Shown piece by piece: positions 8,501 through 15,376 of a stretch of 35,302 nucleotides of DNA. A program made the translations under genes and the position numbers. How positions within the stretch are numbered: position 1 is the first letter of the stretch; each line of letters starts with the position of its first letter. The notes under the pieces were generated by a model. The model searched no databases. It was not told the DNA's origin and saw only the letters and a list, made by a program, of their open reading frames with translations. The stretch is from an uncultured Christensenellaceae bacterium (GTDB lineage Bacteria > Bacillota > Clostridia > Christensenellales > UBA3700): contig CALWHJ010000016.1 of the NCBI GenBank assembly GCA_944380355.1, positions 1-35,302 of the forward strand, written 5' to 3'.

Positions 8501-10288
8501 AATGACGTATATACGGTAACCTTCCTCGAGAGCGGTGGTTTCAGAGTAAACCAAACTATCTACGAGATAGTAATCAACGAACTTTATAAGCCCAAGAAGG
8601 GCGAACCTCAACCCGATCCGTCGGAGATACCTGAAGAAAACGATTTCAGAAACGCTATCTGTAAAATCAATAATATGCCCGACACAACGGTATACACGGC
8701 AAGCTCCAGACAGGACTATATAATTGACCTTCTCAACGGCAACAAAGCTCTCAACGCTAACAATGCAATAGACGATATAAACGACAAATACTTCCTCGTT
8801 GATTCGGCAAAACTGCCTTACGATTTTACGGGCAACGTTCTCGATTCTATCTCGGCTAAAGCAACCGATTATTCTAGGGTAATTGACGGAAGAGCTATGG
8901 CAGAATCCACCTTGACCATAGACCAGTCGCGTCCCGTAATCGACGGTTCCGAAATGCTCGTAATGCTAGAAAGCAGTATTAAGATTACGGCTAAAGGCTA
9001 TGAAAACGCTGCAATGAAAGCTCTTTACGTAACACGCAATTCCAATGCTCTTACAGGCGAAAAGGGCGAGATAATACTCGTATTCGACAGCCCCGTAGAC
9101 AAGTCTATCGCAGAAGTCAAGTATCAGGATATGCTGCCCGAAAAACTCGCGCTTCTTGTAGTTGTGGATATGAATAAACTTGCCGTTACCGACGTGCTTT
9201 GCACCAACGTATACGTCAATGACCTCACTCAAAACGAGATGAACGCTATCAACGCGTTGCTTAAAAAGATTACCGAAGACGAAACGGGAACTTCCGATTC
9301 AATGGACCTTGTTGCACTCAACAGCGAATGTTCGGATTCTGTCAAGTCGACAATGAAGGAACTTACCGGTAATATGGAACTTACGCTCACTGCGGGAGTA
9401 ACTACTCAGACGGGCGACATAAAGTCAACTACTGCAGGCTCCATTAAACTCGAGAGCGCGTACGAAATTGCTTCCGACAGACTGTCGACGCAGGATAACA
9501 GCGTAACTCCCGACGAATTGAGAGATTTGCTCAAAGCACTCTTTGCGGAGTTTGTGCCTGAAGGCTATACAGGCGCTGCTACCGATTTGACAGATACGGC
9601 AGACGAGAGTCAAAAGGATAACCACAATATTCTCATCCAGCCTTCTATCGCAGAGATGAAAGCTACGGTTTCGGGCAAGATAGGCGAGGGCAACCTTATG
9701 TCTAAAATAGATATGGTTTCGCTGGGTGCGGACTTTGGTGTCGACAGTATGGTACAGACTGCTTTCGTATCAACGCTTGCCAACGACGCTAGCGGAGTAT
9801 TTACCTTGCTCAGAACAGACTTTGCGCTCGATAGCAACAAAGAGTACTTCATAATCACCTTTGACGTCGCTGCTTCGTCGATAATAGGCAATACTTCTCC
9901 CGACGCAGGAAAAGTGACACTGTTGCCTGAGACGATGTACGCTACATTCTGCGTAGATATCTCGTCGCAGAATACGGAAATGCACGTTGTTTACAACAAG
10001 ATGAACGCTTCGCAGACAGCATTGCTTGAAAGAATAATTGAGACAAACCAAGGTGAAAATCCTGACAGCTGTATGTCTGCCGAGAAAATGGATAAGATGA
10101 AAAACGATCTTATGGATACAGTATTGCTTACGTACATTTATTCGGGTTACGGCACTATGGAACTTACGCTCAGAGAAGTTTTGCTCGACGGAAGCGTGGT
10201 TACTATGCCAAACGATTTGTCCAACAGTGCGGTAGACGGCGTAGGTATGTTGACTTTTAATGTTACCAAATCTATGGTTAGTATATAA
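5567..10288 (+). CDS. Giant membrane-anchored protein with about five divergent repeats, function unknown
   Basis: 1573 residues. The ATG at 5567 is preferred over the in-frame GTG at 5561, because the AGAGGAG ribosome site directly abuts the GTG but is 6 bases from the ATG. A Lys/Arg-rich cytoplasmic tail (1-27) is followed by one hydrophobic helix (about 29-51) without a lipobox or obvious cleavage site, so the rest is predicted outside the membrane. The outer part is acidic and almost Cys-poor, and repeats a module of about 260-320 residues. The landmark is L-x-P-E-x-hydrophobic before a beta strand, at about residues 320 (LVPENLY), 581 (LVPAQIF), 870 (LLPEKIN), 1188 (MLPEKLA) and 1452 (LLPETMY). 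Each is followed by a segment related to IN-x-M-x(3)-Q-x(3)-L and a predicted helix. I recognise no enzyme motif or sortase signal. The gene has its own promoter and no partner. A structural, adhesive or envelope-spanning role is only speculation. Confidence 0.85.
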   Translation: MSKAKEVRKVDIPKNERAIRHNRINKKTGAIIAAICVIVLIAGTVGLCFGAYGIAEKVWNDKIGNEAGVPFNELFNIFNGVTKADEQAIVTNKYSEEDLDGFYDNLKNKLYLSKDYDIDITKLLSAFLKSDEGEESSGEAEQVTVTLEGSDGYDLVYVYTYPDGSQLRSDVALTSQEIADNQENAVEPEEATDGNTEGETVQQGTGNEALDELLAELEFDFSSLENYDGEKNILEISDKQLAAVVNAVYASLSDILPQVAEIETTLGSKLDEVMEVKQIVIGGDIINPQTVKFKITLSVKARQLVSNIVDQKGLPSFIKKLVPENLYASAIIYPNDSTKAVQASINQMEEVNTDKIVSIVDVVLKKMGNDLNIHDLLVSVNTKVVEFLEGLQATLPINFVTTGSVNTFPIETLMKALKVEVSEQAFLYLMRDIQLPDEESLGYDVYTDERKERETGEFVNEITTKYCIDNSEGIITTTNTIADVINLAGSENFLQTVNIQNIQYYSAYVANLYRARTSYVALANMLTKYVTDENMLGELKAEIITMSYQTSKSVLSVDFKVNISEMLGFDGTGTLSNLIRQLVPAQIFVRANICLDENLGIATNMEVNLVGTEKSQEHLATLTSLATTFGMNVENLNYDKICEQIDSGIRQGLQKIKDATGCEIVFDTGEAYMPNLFEIVSADERVNGNIAENEHVITDEEVWEVMKGLYDYEYVDDGTFVPSDNISHFIDELYNKYFISDSFKEELIASQENNTFLDTLKRGVGQDFSSSRVRLQDTVIEGEDGAQTVVDGIMSKNNITPDCNEAEITGRFKPVFLIEEIAYLINTQDEMLKSLSFLKDLKVIYAYNNSDEMSLIVEGQGNLSDPNMKALLPEKINVNIILNLGEINADGTRDDLLVNKLGVNDIDSVDVDAQTSMTKLDLLFLFIARISRNSESVEPQEEMTVESVSANIEKGLNEDVYEEDGVTVKNVCLKNQLHNDVYTVTFLESGGFRVNQTIYEIVINELYKPKKGEPQPDPSEIPEENDFRNAICKINNMPDTTVYTASSRQDYIIDLLNGNKALNANNAIDDINDKYFLVDSAKLPYDFTGNVLDSISAKATDYSRVIDGRAMAESTLTIDQSRPVIDGSEMLVMLESSIKITAKGYENAAMKALYVTRNSNALTGEKGEIILVFDSPVDKSIAEVKYQDMLPEKLALLVVVDMNKLAVTDVLCTNVYVNDLTQNEMNAINALLKKITEDETGTSDSMDLVALNSECSDSVKSTMKELTGNMELTLTAGVTTQTGDIKSTTAGSIKLESAYEIASDRLSTQDNSVTPDELRDLLKALFAEFVPEGYTGAATDLTDTADESQKDNHNILIQPSIAEMKATVSGKIGEGNLMSKIDMVSLGADFGVDSMVQTAFVSTLANDASGVFTLLRTDFALDSNKEYFIITFDVAASSIIGNTSPDAGKVTLLPETMYATFCVDISSQNTEMHVVYNKMNASQTALLERIIETNQGENPDSCMSAEKMDKMKNDLMDTVLLTYIYSGYGTMELTLREVLLDGSVVTMPNDLSNSAVDGVGMLTFNVTKSMVSI

Positions 10289-10314
10289 AACATATTGAAA
10301 ATTTATAAAATTGT

Positions 10315-10343
10315 TGGACATTTTAAAAATTTAGTTATATAAT
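10315..10343 (+). promoter_or_regulatory. Sigma-A promoter of the PfkB-kinase operon
   Basis: TGGACA (10315-10320), 17-base spacer, perfect TATAAT (10338-10343); a strong match. The start is expected near 10350, giving a leader of about 80 bases. Confidence 0.75.
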
Positions 10344-10362
10344 ATCAATACTAATTTGTCTT

Positions 10363-10385
10363 ACAGCCTGCCGAGTGCAGGCTGT
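10363..10385 (+). promoter_or_regulatory. Leader hairpin upstream of the PfkB-family kinase
   Basis: ACAGCCTGC-CGAGT-GCAGGCTGT, a perfect 9-bp stem, beginning about 13 bases after the predicted transcription start. It lacks a following T-run, so it does not look like a terminator for the upstream gene. It resembles in position the hairpins before ktrB and the giant gene. Confidence 0.5.
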
Positions 10386-10432
10386 CTACGTCAAAAGGCT
10401 CGTACAGCATCGCATTAAGGAGAAAAGCGAAA

Positions 10433-11341
10433 ATGAAAAAACATTACGATACACTCACAATCGGTCATATCTCGCTCGATTACAATATTGATTATCTCGA
10501 CAATCAGATAATCGAAGTAGGCGGCGCGGTAATTTATTCTTCCGCTGCGGCATACGCAGGCGGCTATAAGGTAGGCGTGGTTACTAAAGTTGCGCCCCAA
10601 GATACCGACAGACTTAATACTTTTGTAATTCCCAAAGAGGACGTTTATTATATTCCTTCCAAGGAATCCACTTCTATCAGAAATAAGTACCATACCGCAG
10701 ACAAGGAACGCCGCACCTGCACGTGTATAGGTCAGGGCGACTCCTTTACGATAGGGGATATACCCGACGTAGATTGCACGGTGTATCACTTCGCCGGATT
10801 GATATACGGTGATTTTACGGGCGAGCTTATGATTGAACTTTCCAAGAGAGGAAAGATTGCCGTCGACGTACAGGCTCTTTTAAGACACGCCGACAGGTCT
10901 ACGGGGGCTATGTATTTCGAAGACTGGGCAGATAAGAAAAAGATTTTGCCTTACGTGGATTATCTCAAGACGGATACGGCAGAAGCAGAGATTCTCACGG
11001 GACAGACGGACAGAGTGGTCGCAGCAAAAATGCTTCACGAGTGGGGCGCGAAAGAAGTCGTTATTACCAACTCGGCTGAGGTTTTGGCTTATGACGGCAA
11101 AGAGCTTTATACCTGCCCTATAAGAGCGAGAAATCTTTCAGGCAGAAGCGGAAGAGGAGATACTACTTTTGCAGCATATATTACCGAAAGACAGAAAGAA
11201 AATATGCAGAAGGCTCTTTTGTGGGCAACTGCTACCGTTTCGGTCAAGATGGAAAATCCCGGGCCTTACAGAGGCAACAGAGAGGATATATTAAAGTATA
11301 TCGAAGAAATTTATCCGGAATACGATTTGTATAAAAAATAA
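10433..11341 (+). CDS. PfkB-family carbohydrate kinase
   Basis: A 302-residue cytoplasmic sugar (or nucleoside) kinase of the ribokinase/PfkB fold. Seen are the N-terminal substrate region with GGAVIYSSAAAYAGG (about residues 28-42), the HFAGLIYGDF turn near 118, and the C-terminal signature SGRSGRGDTTFAAY near 236-249 holding the catalytic Asp. The anion-hole sequence is GRGD instead of the usual GAGD, a variation seen in some members. The ATG is preceded by AAGGAG about 13 bases upstream and by GCGAAA directly before it. The next gene follows after 9 bases, so the two are co-transcribed. The sugar cannot be determined from sequence alone. Confidence 0.88.
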   Translation: MKKHYDTLTIGHISLDYNIDYLDNQIIEVGGAVIYSSAAAYAGGYKVGVVTKVAPQDTDRLNTFVIPKEDVYYIPSKESTSIRNKYHTADKERRTCTCIGQGDSFTIGDIPDVDCTVYHFAGLIYGDFTGELMIELSKRGKIAVDVQALLRHADRSTGAMYFEDWADKKKILPYVDYLKTDTAEAEILTGQTDRVVAAKMLHEWGAKEVVITNSAEVLAYDGKELYTCPIRARNLSGRSGRGDTTFAAYITERQKENMQKALLWATATVSVKMENPGPYRGNREDILKYIEEIYPEYDLYKK

Positions 11342-11350
11342 GAGGTGAAT

Positions 11351-11605
11351 ATGCATTACACATACAAAACGAGCGGTGTATGCTCGAGAAGCATAGATTT
11401 TGACGTTGAAGAAGGAAAACTCAAAAACGTAAAATACGTCGGGGGTTGCGACGGCAATCTTAAGGGTATAGGCAAGCTTGTCGAGGGTATGGATATCTCC
11501 GAAGTCGCAAAGAGACTTGACGGAGTAAAATGCGGCTTTAAATCGACTTCTTGTCCCGACCAGCTTGCAAGAGCATTAAAAGAAATTCTTGCGAAAGAGG
11601 GCTGA
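11351..11605 (+). CDS. TSCPD domain protein (TIGR03905 type)
   Basis: A compact 84-residue protein matching the small uncharacterised TIGR03905 group: start YTYKTSGVCSRSI, then GGCDGNLKGI and the name-giving TSCPDQLARAL near the C-terminus. Four Cys residues (in GVCS, GGCDG, VKCG and TSCPD) suggest metal binding. The same domain occurs at the end of some ribonucleotide reductases. The ATG at 11351 is chosen over the GTG at 11345, because AGAGGTG lies 5 bases before the ATG. Second gene of the kinase operon, but no functional tie to it is evident. Confidence 0.85.
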   Translation: MHYTYKTSGVCSRSIDFDVEEGKLKNVKYVGGCDGNLKGIGKLVEGMDISEVAKRLDGVKCGFKSTSCPDQLARALKEILAKEG

Positions 11606-11717
11606 AAAACTATATTGCAAGATAATGATATTAAGAAAAAATTGTTTTAAAGTATCTGTCGGATAAGGAAATATTAATTTAAAATTAAAAAATATTTAAT
11701 CAATATAATTATTAGTG

Positions 11718-11747
11718 TTGACAAAGTAAAACATATTGATTTATAAT
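11718..11747 (+). promoter_or_regulatory. Sigma-A promoter of the small conserved-protein gene
   Basis: TTGACA (11718-11723), 18-base spacer, TATAAT (11742-11747). Both boxes are perfect; the spacer is one base longer than optimal. Confidence 0.75.
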
Positions 11748-11794
11748 GTTATCATTATCACTAAACGGTTAAGATAATTACGGAGGTAAAAATT

Positions 11795-12181
11795 GTGGAA
11801 GAGCAAAGAGCGAGTTTCGAGATGAGGATAGCGGATTTGAGCGAAGATGCCAAATCATACTACAGTCAACTCAAAGATTACATTCTTTCTTTCAAAAAAG
11901 TCAAAAGCAGATTGAGCAACAGATGCGACAGCTTCAGAGTAGGCAGAGAGTTGTTGTGTAAGATGGCAATCGGAGGAAAAACGCTGAAAATTTATTTGGC
12001 TGTCGATGCTGACAGAGAAGATATCGAGAGCAAAAAGCTTCACTTCAGAAATATGTCCGAATCAAAAGCTTACAGCGAAGTGCCCGCTATGATTCCCGTC
12101 AAGAGCGAGTTGTGCGTAAAGAAAGTCTGTGAAGTTATCAATATTATGATGCAGGAAAAAGGTCTTGCGCAAAAAAAGTAA
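11795..12181 (+). CDS. Small conserved cytoplasmic protein, unknown function
   Basis: 128 residues with a GTG start placed 8 bases after CGGAGG. The order of elements is an N-terminal helix (YYSQLKDYILSF), the segment KKVKSRLSNRCDSFRVGREL, then two strands with GKTLKIYLAVDADR and a C-terminal HFRNMSES followed by a helix. I recall this pattern (YILS-x-KKVKSR..., LKIYLALDP...) from uncharacterised proteins of Clostridia, sometimes as a C-terminal domain. The arrangement resembles the DUF5655/DUF1801-like fold, but that link is from memory and unverified. It has its own strong promoter and terminator, so it is a single-gene unit and well expressed by design. No catalytic motif is apparent. Confidence 0.7.
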   Translation: MEEQRASFEMRIADLSEDAKSYYSQLKDYILSFKKVKSRLSNRCDSFRVGRELLCKMAIGGKTLKIYLAVDADREDIESKKLHFRNMSESKAYSEVPAMIPVKSELCVKKVCEVINIMMQEKGLAQKK

Positions 12182-12210
12182 AAAGCCGTATAATTACGGT
12201 TCAAAGTTCG

Positions 12211-12242
12211 AAGAGCGTCGCAATTTGCGACGTTCTTTTAAT
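12211..12242 (+). terminator. Intrinsic terminator after the small conserved protein
   Basis: AAGAGCGTCGC / GCGACGTTCTT, an 11-bp stem with one G-T pair and a 5-base loop AATTT, running into TTTTAATTT. Confidence 0.85.
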
Positions 12243-12280
12243 TTACGCAATTAAGGTCGTAAACTTGTTGAATTTAGAAA

Positions 12281-12308
12281 ACAGACGGACAATAATCTGT
12301 CTTATTTT
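12281..12308. terminator. Weak bidirectional hairpin, possible end of the small minus-strand gene
   Basis: ACAGA / TCTGT (5 bp, 10-base loop), with TTATTTTT on the plus-strand side and TTTTC on the minus-strand side. It lies about 45 bases beyond the stop of the 36-residue minus-strand gene. A short stem; weak call. Confidence 0.3.
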
Positions 12309-12324
12309 TAGGCAAAGCAGTTTG

Positions 12325-12351
12325 CTCAGAGCGGGTATTAACCCGCCTGAG
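12325..12351. repeat. Perfect palindrome with extended arms directly after the small minus-strand gene
   Basis: GCGGGT-ATTA-ACCCGC is a perfect palindrome (12331-12346). It is extended by CTCAG / CTGAG on both sides, with one bulged A at 12330. The whole 27-base element abuts the stop codon of the small gene. There is no T-run next to it, so it is either a 3'-end stabilising hairpin or a protein-binding palindrome. Confidence 0.55.
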
Positions 12352-12462
12352 TTAAGCTTCGTCTTTGAGAGACATTTCGAGATTTGCCTTGTCAATCTCG
12401 CGCATCTTACTACTGTATTTGCCTAAATTTTTTAATTCGGGCGTCTTTTTGGTTTTTTTCAT
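12352..12462 (-). CDS. 36-residue small basic protein, function unknown
   Basis: A short reading frame on the minus strand begins MKKTKKTPELKNLGKYSSK and ends in NLEMSLKDEA. It has a near-ideal ribosome site, GAGGAGGTG, with about 3-5 bases before the ATG at 12462. The protein starts very Lys-rich and becomes acidic at its end, with no hydrophobic segment, so it is a soluble small protein. It is divergent from the RNA methyltransferase gene (start codons about 90 bases apart) and convergent with the conserved protein upstream. The strength of the ribosome site is the main argument; codon composition is like that of the neighbours. I do not recognise a family. A leader peptide is unlikely, because nothing follows it on that strand. 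Confidence 0.6.
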   Translation of the reverse strand: MKKTKKTPELKNLGKYSSKMREIDKANLEMSLKDEA

Positions 12463-12506
12463 ATACACCTCCTCAAATAGTATGTGCAACAAATTACTTT
12501 TACGGC

Positions 12507-12535
12507 TTGACAAATACGACTTTATTGTATATATT
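12507..12535 (+). promoter_or_regulatory. Sigma-A promoter of the RNA methyltransferase gene
   Basis: TTGACA (12507-12512), 17-base spacer, TATATT (12530-12535). Transcription should begin near 12542, only about 12 bases before the ATG at 12554. This rules out the longer reading frame that opens at 12365. Confidence 0.8.
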
Positions 12536-12553
12536 CAAGACAAAGGCAGGATT

Positions 12554-13909
12554 ATGAAGATTAAAGACAAATTTGAGACGGATATAGTCGCTGTAGGTAT
12601 GAACGGGGAGGGTATTGCCAGAATAGACAATACCGTAGTGTTTGTACCGTCCGTGCTAAAGGGTGAAATGGCATGGGTAGAAATTACCGACGTAAAAAAG
12701 AATTATGCTTTCGCAAAAGTCATAAAACTGCTCGAGGCTTCACCTGATAGAGTAAGTCCTCCTTGCAGGATATGCTATAAGTGCGGCGGTTGCGAAATGC
12801 TCCATATTGCATATTCCGCTCAGCTTGAAATAAAACGAGCCAACGTCAAAAACTGTCTTGACAAGGAATTGAAAAGCGATATCGAAGTCAATGAGACCGT
12901 GCCGTCTCCGGACGTGTACGGATACCGCAATAAAATTCAGCTGCCTATAGCAATTGTCGACGGTAAAATATGCGCAGGATTTTTTGCACCCAATACTCAT
13001 AAAGTCATACCTTTTATACGCGAGGGTGAAGAGGGGAAATGCCTGCTCAACGACGAAGGTATGCAAAAGATTATATCGACCTTTTTGACCTTTGTCAAAG
13101 AGAATAATATATCGGTATACGACGAACGCTTACATAAAGGATTGATAAGACATCTCGTCATTCGCAGAGTTGGAGACAGTTATGCAGTATGCGCGGTAAT
13201 CAACGGAAAAAGTTTGCCTTCGTATAAAAGATTTGTCGAAAAACTACAATCTTTCGGATACTCCTTTTCGCTTTATATCTCCGCCAACGAAAAGCGCACA
13301 AACGTAATTATGGGAGAAAAGACGGTTACGCTTTACGGGGAAGATAAAGTGCGCGGTAATGCTTTGGGGGTAACATACGAAGTGTCGCCCTTATCATTTA
13401 TGCAAGTCAACGACAAAGTGCGCGACCTGATATATTCAAAAGTGGGTGAAATAATAAAAAACAGCGGCATAGATAACGTTATCGACGCTTACAGCGGTAT
13501 AGGCATAATGAGCAATATCTTTGCGCGCTATGCAAAAAAAGTATATGCGATAGAGATTGTCCCCGAGGCGATAGAGGACGCTAAAAAACTTGCCGTACTC
13601 AACGGCAATCTAGACAAAATAGTCAATATATGCGGAGATTGCGCAAAGGAATTGCCGTTGCTGACAGCCCGTCTCGGCAGGTCAGTGGTCGTAATAGACC
13701 CGCCTCGCAAGGGATGCGACGAGGCCGTGTTGAAAGCCATGCTTAAGGCACGTCCCGCCAAAATTATTTATATCTCCTGCAATCCCGCCACGCTTGCAAG
13801 AGACCTGAGGATTCTCTGCGAGGGATACGATATCGAATCGGTTACGCCGTACGATATGTTTCCCAACACCCGCCACGTCGAGACCCTGGTAATTTTAGAT
13901 GCAAAATAA
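12554..13909 (+). CDS. rlmD: 23S rRNA (uracil-5-)-methyltransferase, RlmD/RumA (TrmA) family
   Basis: SAM-dependent m5U methyltransferase, 451 residues. Domains in order: an N-terminal TRAM domain (about 1-55, GMNGEGIARID), the iron-sulfur Cys cluster PPCRICYKCGGC at about 68-79, a central domain, and a C-terminal Rossmann methyltransferase domain. The last contains VIDAYSGIGIMSN (SAM binding), VVIDPPRKGCD and the catalytic Cys in YISCNPATLARDL. The ATG at 12554 is chosen because the promoter lies just upstream; a longer frame from 12365 would run through the promoter and the opposite small gene. Firmicutes homologues may methylate U747, U1939 or both (RlmCD), so target specificity is uncertain. 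Confidence 0.92.
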   Translation: MKIKDKFETDIVAVGMNGEGIARIDNTVVFVPSVLKGEMAWVEITDVKKNYAFAKVIKLLEASPDRVSPPCRICYKCGGCEMLHIAYSAQLEIKRANVKNCLDKELKSDIEVNETVPSPDVYGYRNKIQLPIAIVDGKICAGFFAPNTHKVIPFIREGEEGKCLLNDEGMQKIISTFLTFVKENNISVYDERLHKGLIRHLVIRRVGDSYAVCAVINGKSLPSYKRFVEKLQSFGYSFSLYISANEKRTNVIMGEKTVTLYGEDKVRGNALGVTYEVSPLSFMQVNDKVRDLIYSKVGEIIKNSGIDNVIDAYSGIGIMSNIFARYAKKVYAIEIVPEAIEDAKKLAVLNGNLDKIVNICGDCAKELPLLTARLGRSVVVIDPPRKGCDEAVLKAMLKARPAKIIYISCNPATLARDLRILCEGYDIESVTPYDMFPNTRHVETLVILDAK

Positions 13910-14036
13910 TAATAAAAATATTTATTCAGTATTTAGCCGTAGGAATGCGGTTTGTCTACAATGATATCGGACGGGCAAACGGACAAAAGATTTTTTGCGC
14001 TCGAAATTACAATAAAGACGTCACTCAATTCAAAGT

Positions 14037-14061
14037 CGAAAACGTTGTTTTCGGCTTTTTT
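14037..14061 (+). terminator. Intrinsic terminator downstream of the RNA methyltransferase
   Basis: CGAAAAC-GTT-GTTTTCG perfect 7-bp stem followed by GC and six Ts. It lies about 128 bases after the stop codon; I see no gene between. Confidence 0.7.
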
Positions 14062-14101
14062 GCAGCCTTATAAGATATTCGTTTTGAGAAATTTTTCGCT
14101 A

Positions 14102-14130
14102 TTGATTTGCACATAATTGTTTGGTATAAT
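14102..14130 (+). promoter_or_regulatory. Promoter of the lipoprotein gene
   Basis: TTGATT (14102-14107), 17-base spacer, perfect TATAAT (14125-14130). The start should fall near 14137, just before the ribosome site GGGAGG at 14141. Confidence 0.6.
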
Positions 14131-14153
14131 AAAAATATAAGGGAGGAATGATA

Positions 14154-15260
14154 ATGAATAAAAAAATTACTTTATTTACGGTTATAACGCTTATTGCGGT
14201 TTTGGCTTCTCTTGCGCTGTGCGCTTGCAGCGAGACTCAAAAACTCGAGAGAGAAATGGACACGGAAATTGTCGGTGTGTATCAAGACTTCAGCGGTAAT
14301 TTGCTGGTAGAGCTCAAAAATTTTACGCACTCTGATTACGAGGGCGGATATGCTCAGGACGGAACAGCTATGGAGTTTTCGCTCGACGGCGGCAAAACGT
14401 GGATGATATGGTCGGCTTCTACCGAAGAGTGGTGCAAAGGCAAAGGTATTTATTACGTAATGTATCCTACGCGCGACGGTAATTACGATATCACGGGATT
14501 TGAGGCATCGTCTTATGACGGTACCAAGACGACGTTCGTGATAGGCGACAGCGTTAGCGTATGTGTACGCATCCCCGAATCCTCCAAATACAAAGCAAGC
14601 GAATTTATTACCTCCGAGAGCATTAAGCTAAAGGACCAAGCGTCTGAAACAGCGGTAGATATGTCGGGGATTAACGTTAGCGGTTTTCGCATAATGCAAA
14701 AGGGATATATCGAAGGTTTTCTGCCTTGGTCGGCAGGATATGAGGAAGTAGGTACGTATTTCCCTTATATTGACGGTGAGAGCGTAAAATTCGGCATTAT
14801 ATCGCAGATTGAAGAGAAAGACGGCGATAGAAAAATAACCGCGCTTAAGTATTATGAGGAATTGAGCGGTGTCGAAAAACAGGGACTCAGTAAATTCGAG
14901 TACAGAATTATCAAGCCCGACAATTATTACGACATTATCGATGACCCTGACGGCTCTTTTGTTTTCGAAGGCGAGCGTTATGATAGTTTTACAGCCAAGT
15001 GGACTTCTTTGAATTCTAACGGAATTGCTTTTTCCTCTGTTGCACAGCCCGAGAATATCTGGGAATACAAGAGATTAACGGGAACAAGCAGTTTCGAAGA
15101 CACCGAAACGGGCGAAATATTTGACGTGCAATACAATTACAGCACTTATAGTTCGGTATTTATACTTCTCAGAATTAAAGCGGACGACGATAAGGTAGCG
15201 TCGTATCCGATTGCGTTGGAGATTGTCTTAGACGAACAGGAGAGCGTAGAGACGGAATAA
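14154..15260 (+). CDS. Putative secreted lipoprotein, function unknown
   Basis: 368 residues. The signal peptide has Lys residues at the start, a hydrophobic core of about 15 residues and a lipobox ending in L-C-A-C (about residue 25), so the mature protein should be anchored to the outer face of the membrane by a lipidated Cys. The ATG at 14154 is preferred over 14148, because GGGAGG is 7 bases from the former and 1 from the latter. After the anchor an early segment (EFSLDGGKTWMIW) reads like a beta-strand repeat motif of exo-alpha-sialidase/BNR or fibronectin-like modules, but I see no full catalytic set. The protein is acidic and rich in Tyr, Trp and Gly, with no further membrane helix. 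Single-gene unit; role unknown. Confidence 0.8.
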   Translation: MNKKITLFTVITLIAVLASLALCACSETQKLEREMDTEIVGVYQDFSGNLLVELKNFTHSDYEGGYAQDGTAMEFSLDGGKTWMIWSASTEEWCKGKGIYYVMYPTRDGNYDITGFEASSYDGTKTTFVIGDSVSVCVRIPESSKYKASEFITSESIKLKDQASETAVDMSGINVSGFRIMQKGYIEGFLPWSAGYEEVGTYFPYIDGESVKFGIISQIEEKDGDRKITALKYYEELSGVEKQGLSKFEYRIIKPDNYYDIIDDPDGSFVFEGERYDSFTAKWTSLNSNGIAFSSVAQPENIWEYKRLTGTSSFEDTETGEIFDVQYNYSTYSSVFILLRIKADDDKVASYPIALEIVLDEQESVETE

Positions 15261-15270
15261 TCTCGCAAGA

Positions 15271-15286
15271 TATAGCGGTAACGCTA
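15271..15286. repeat. Small perfect hairpin between lipoprotein and hydrolase genes
   Basis: ATAGCG-GTAA-CGCTAT, 6-bp stem with a GNRA-type loop (GTAA in DNA). There is no T-run after it. It may end the lipoprotein message or belong to the leader of the hydrolase gene. Confidence 0.35.
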
Positions 15287-15376
15287 TGATTTGCCAAATG
15301 TCTTAGGCATCAGCGTTGGTATTCGGACGCAGAATTGCACTGCTTTATACTATATATGAGAAAACGGAGAATGAGT

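Noticed and set aside
11741..11762. PerR/Fur box over TTATAATGTTATCATTATCA
   Set aside because: The left half coincides with the -10 box and the right half matches the consensus only partly; no regulatory link supports it.
12365..12553. Extension of the RNA methyltransferase by 63 residues at its N-terminus
   Set aside because: The extension crosses a perfect promoter (12507-12535) and the small minus-strand gene, and the TRAM domain begins right at the ATG at 12554.
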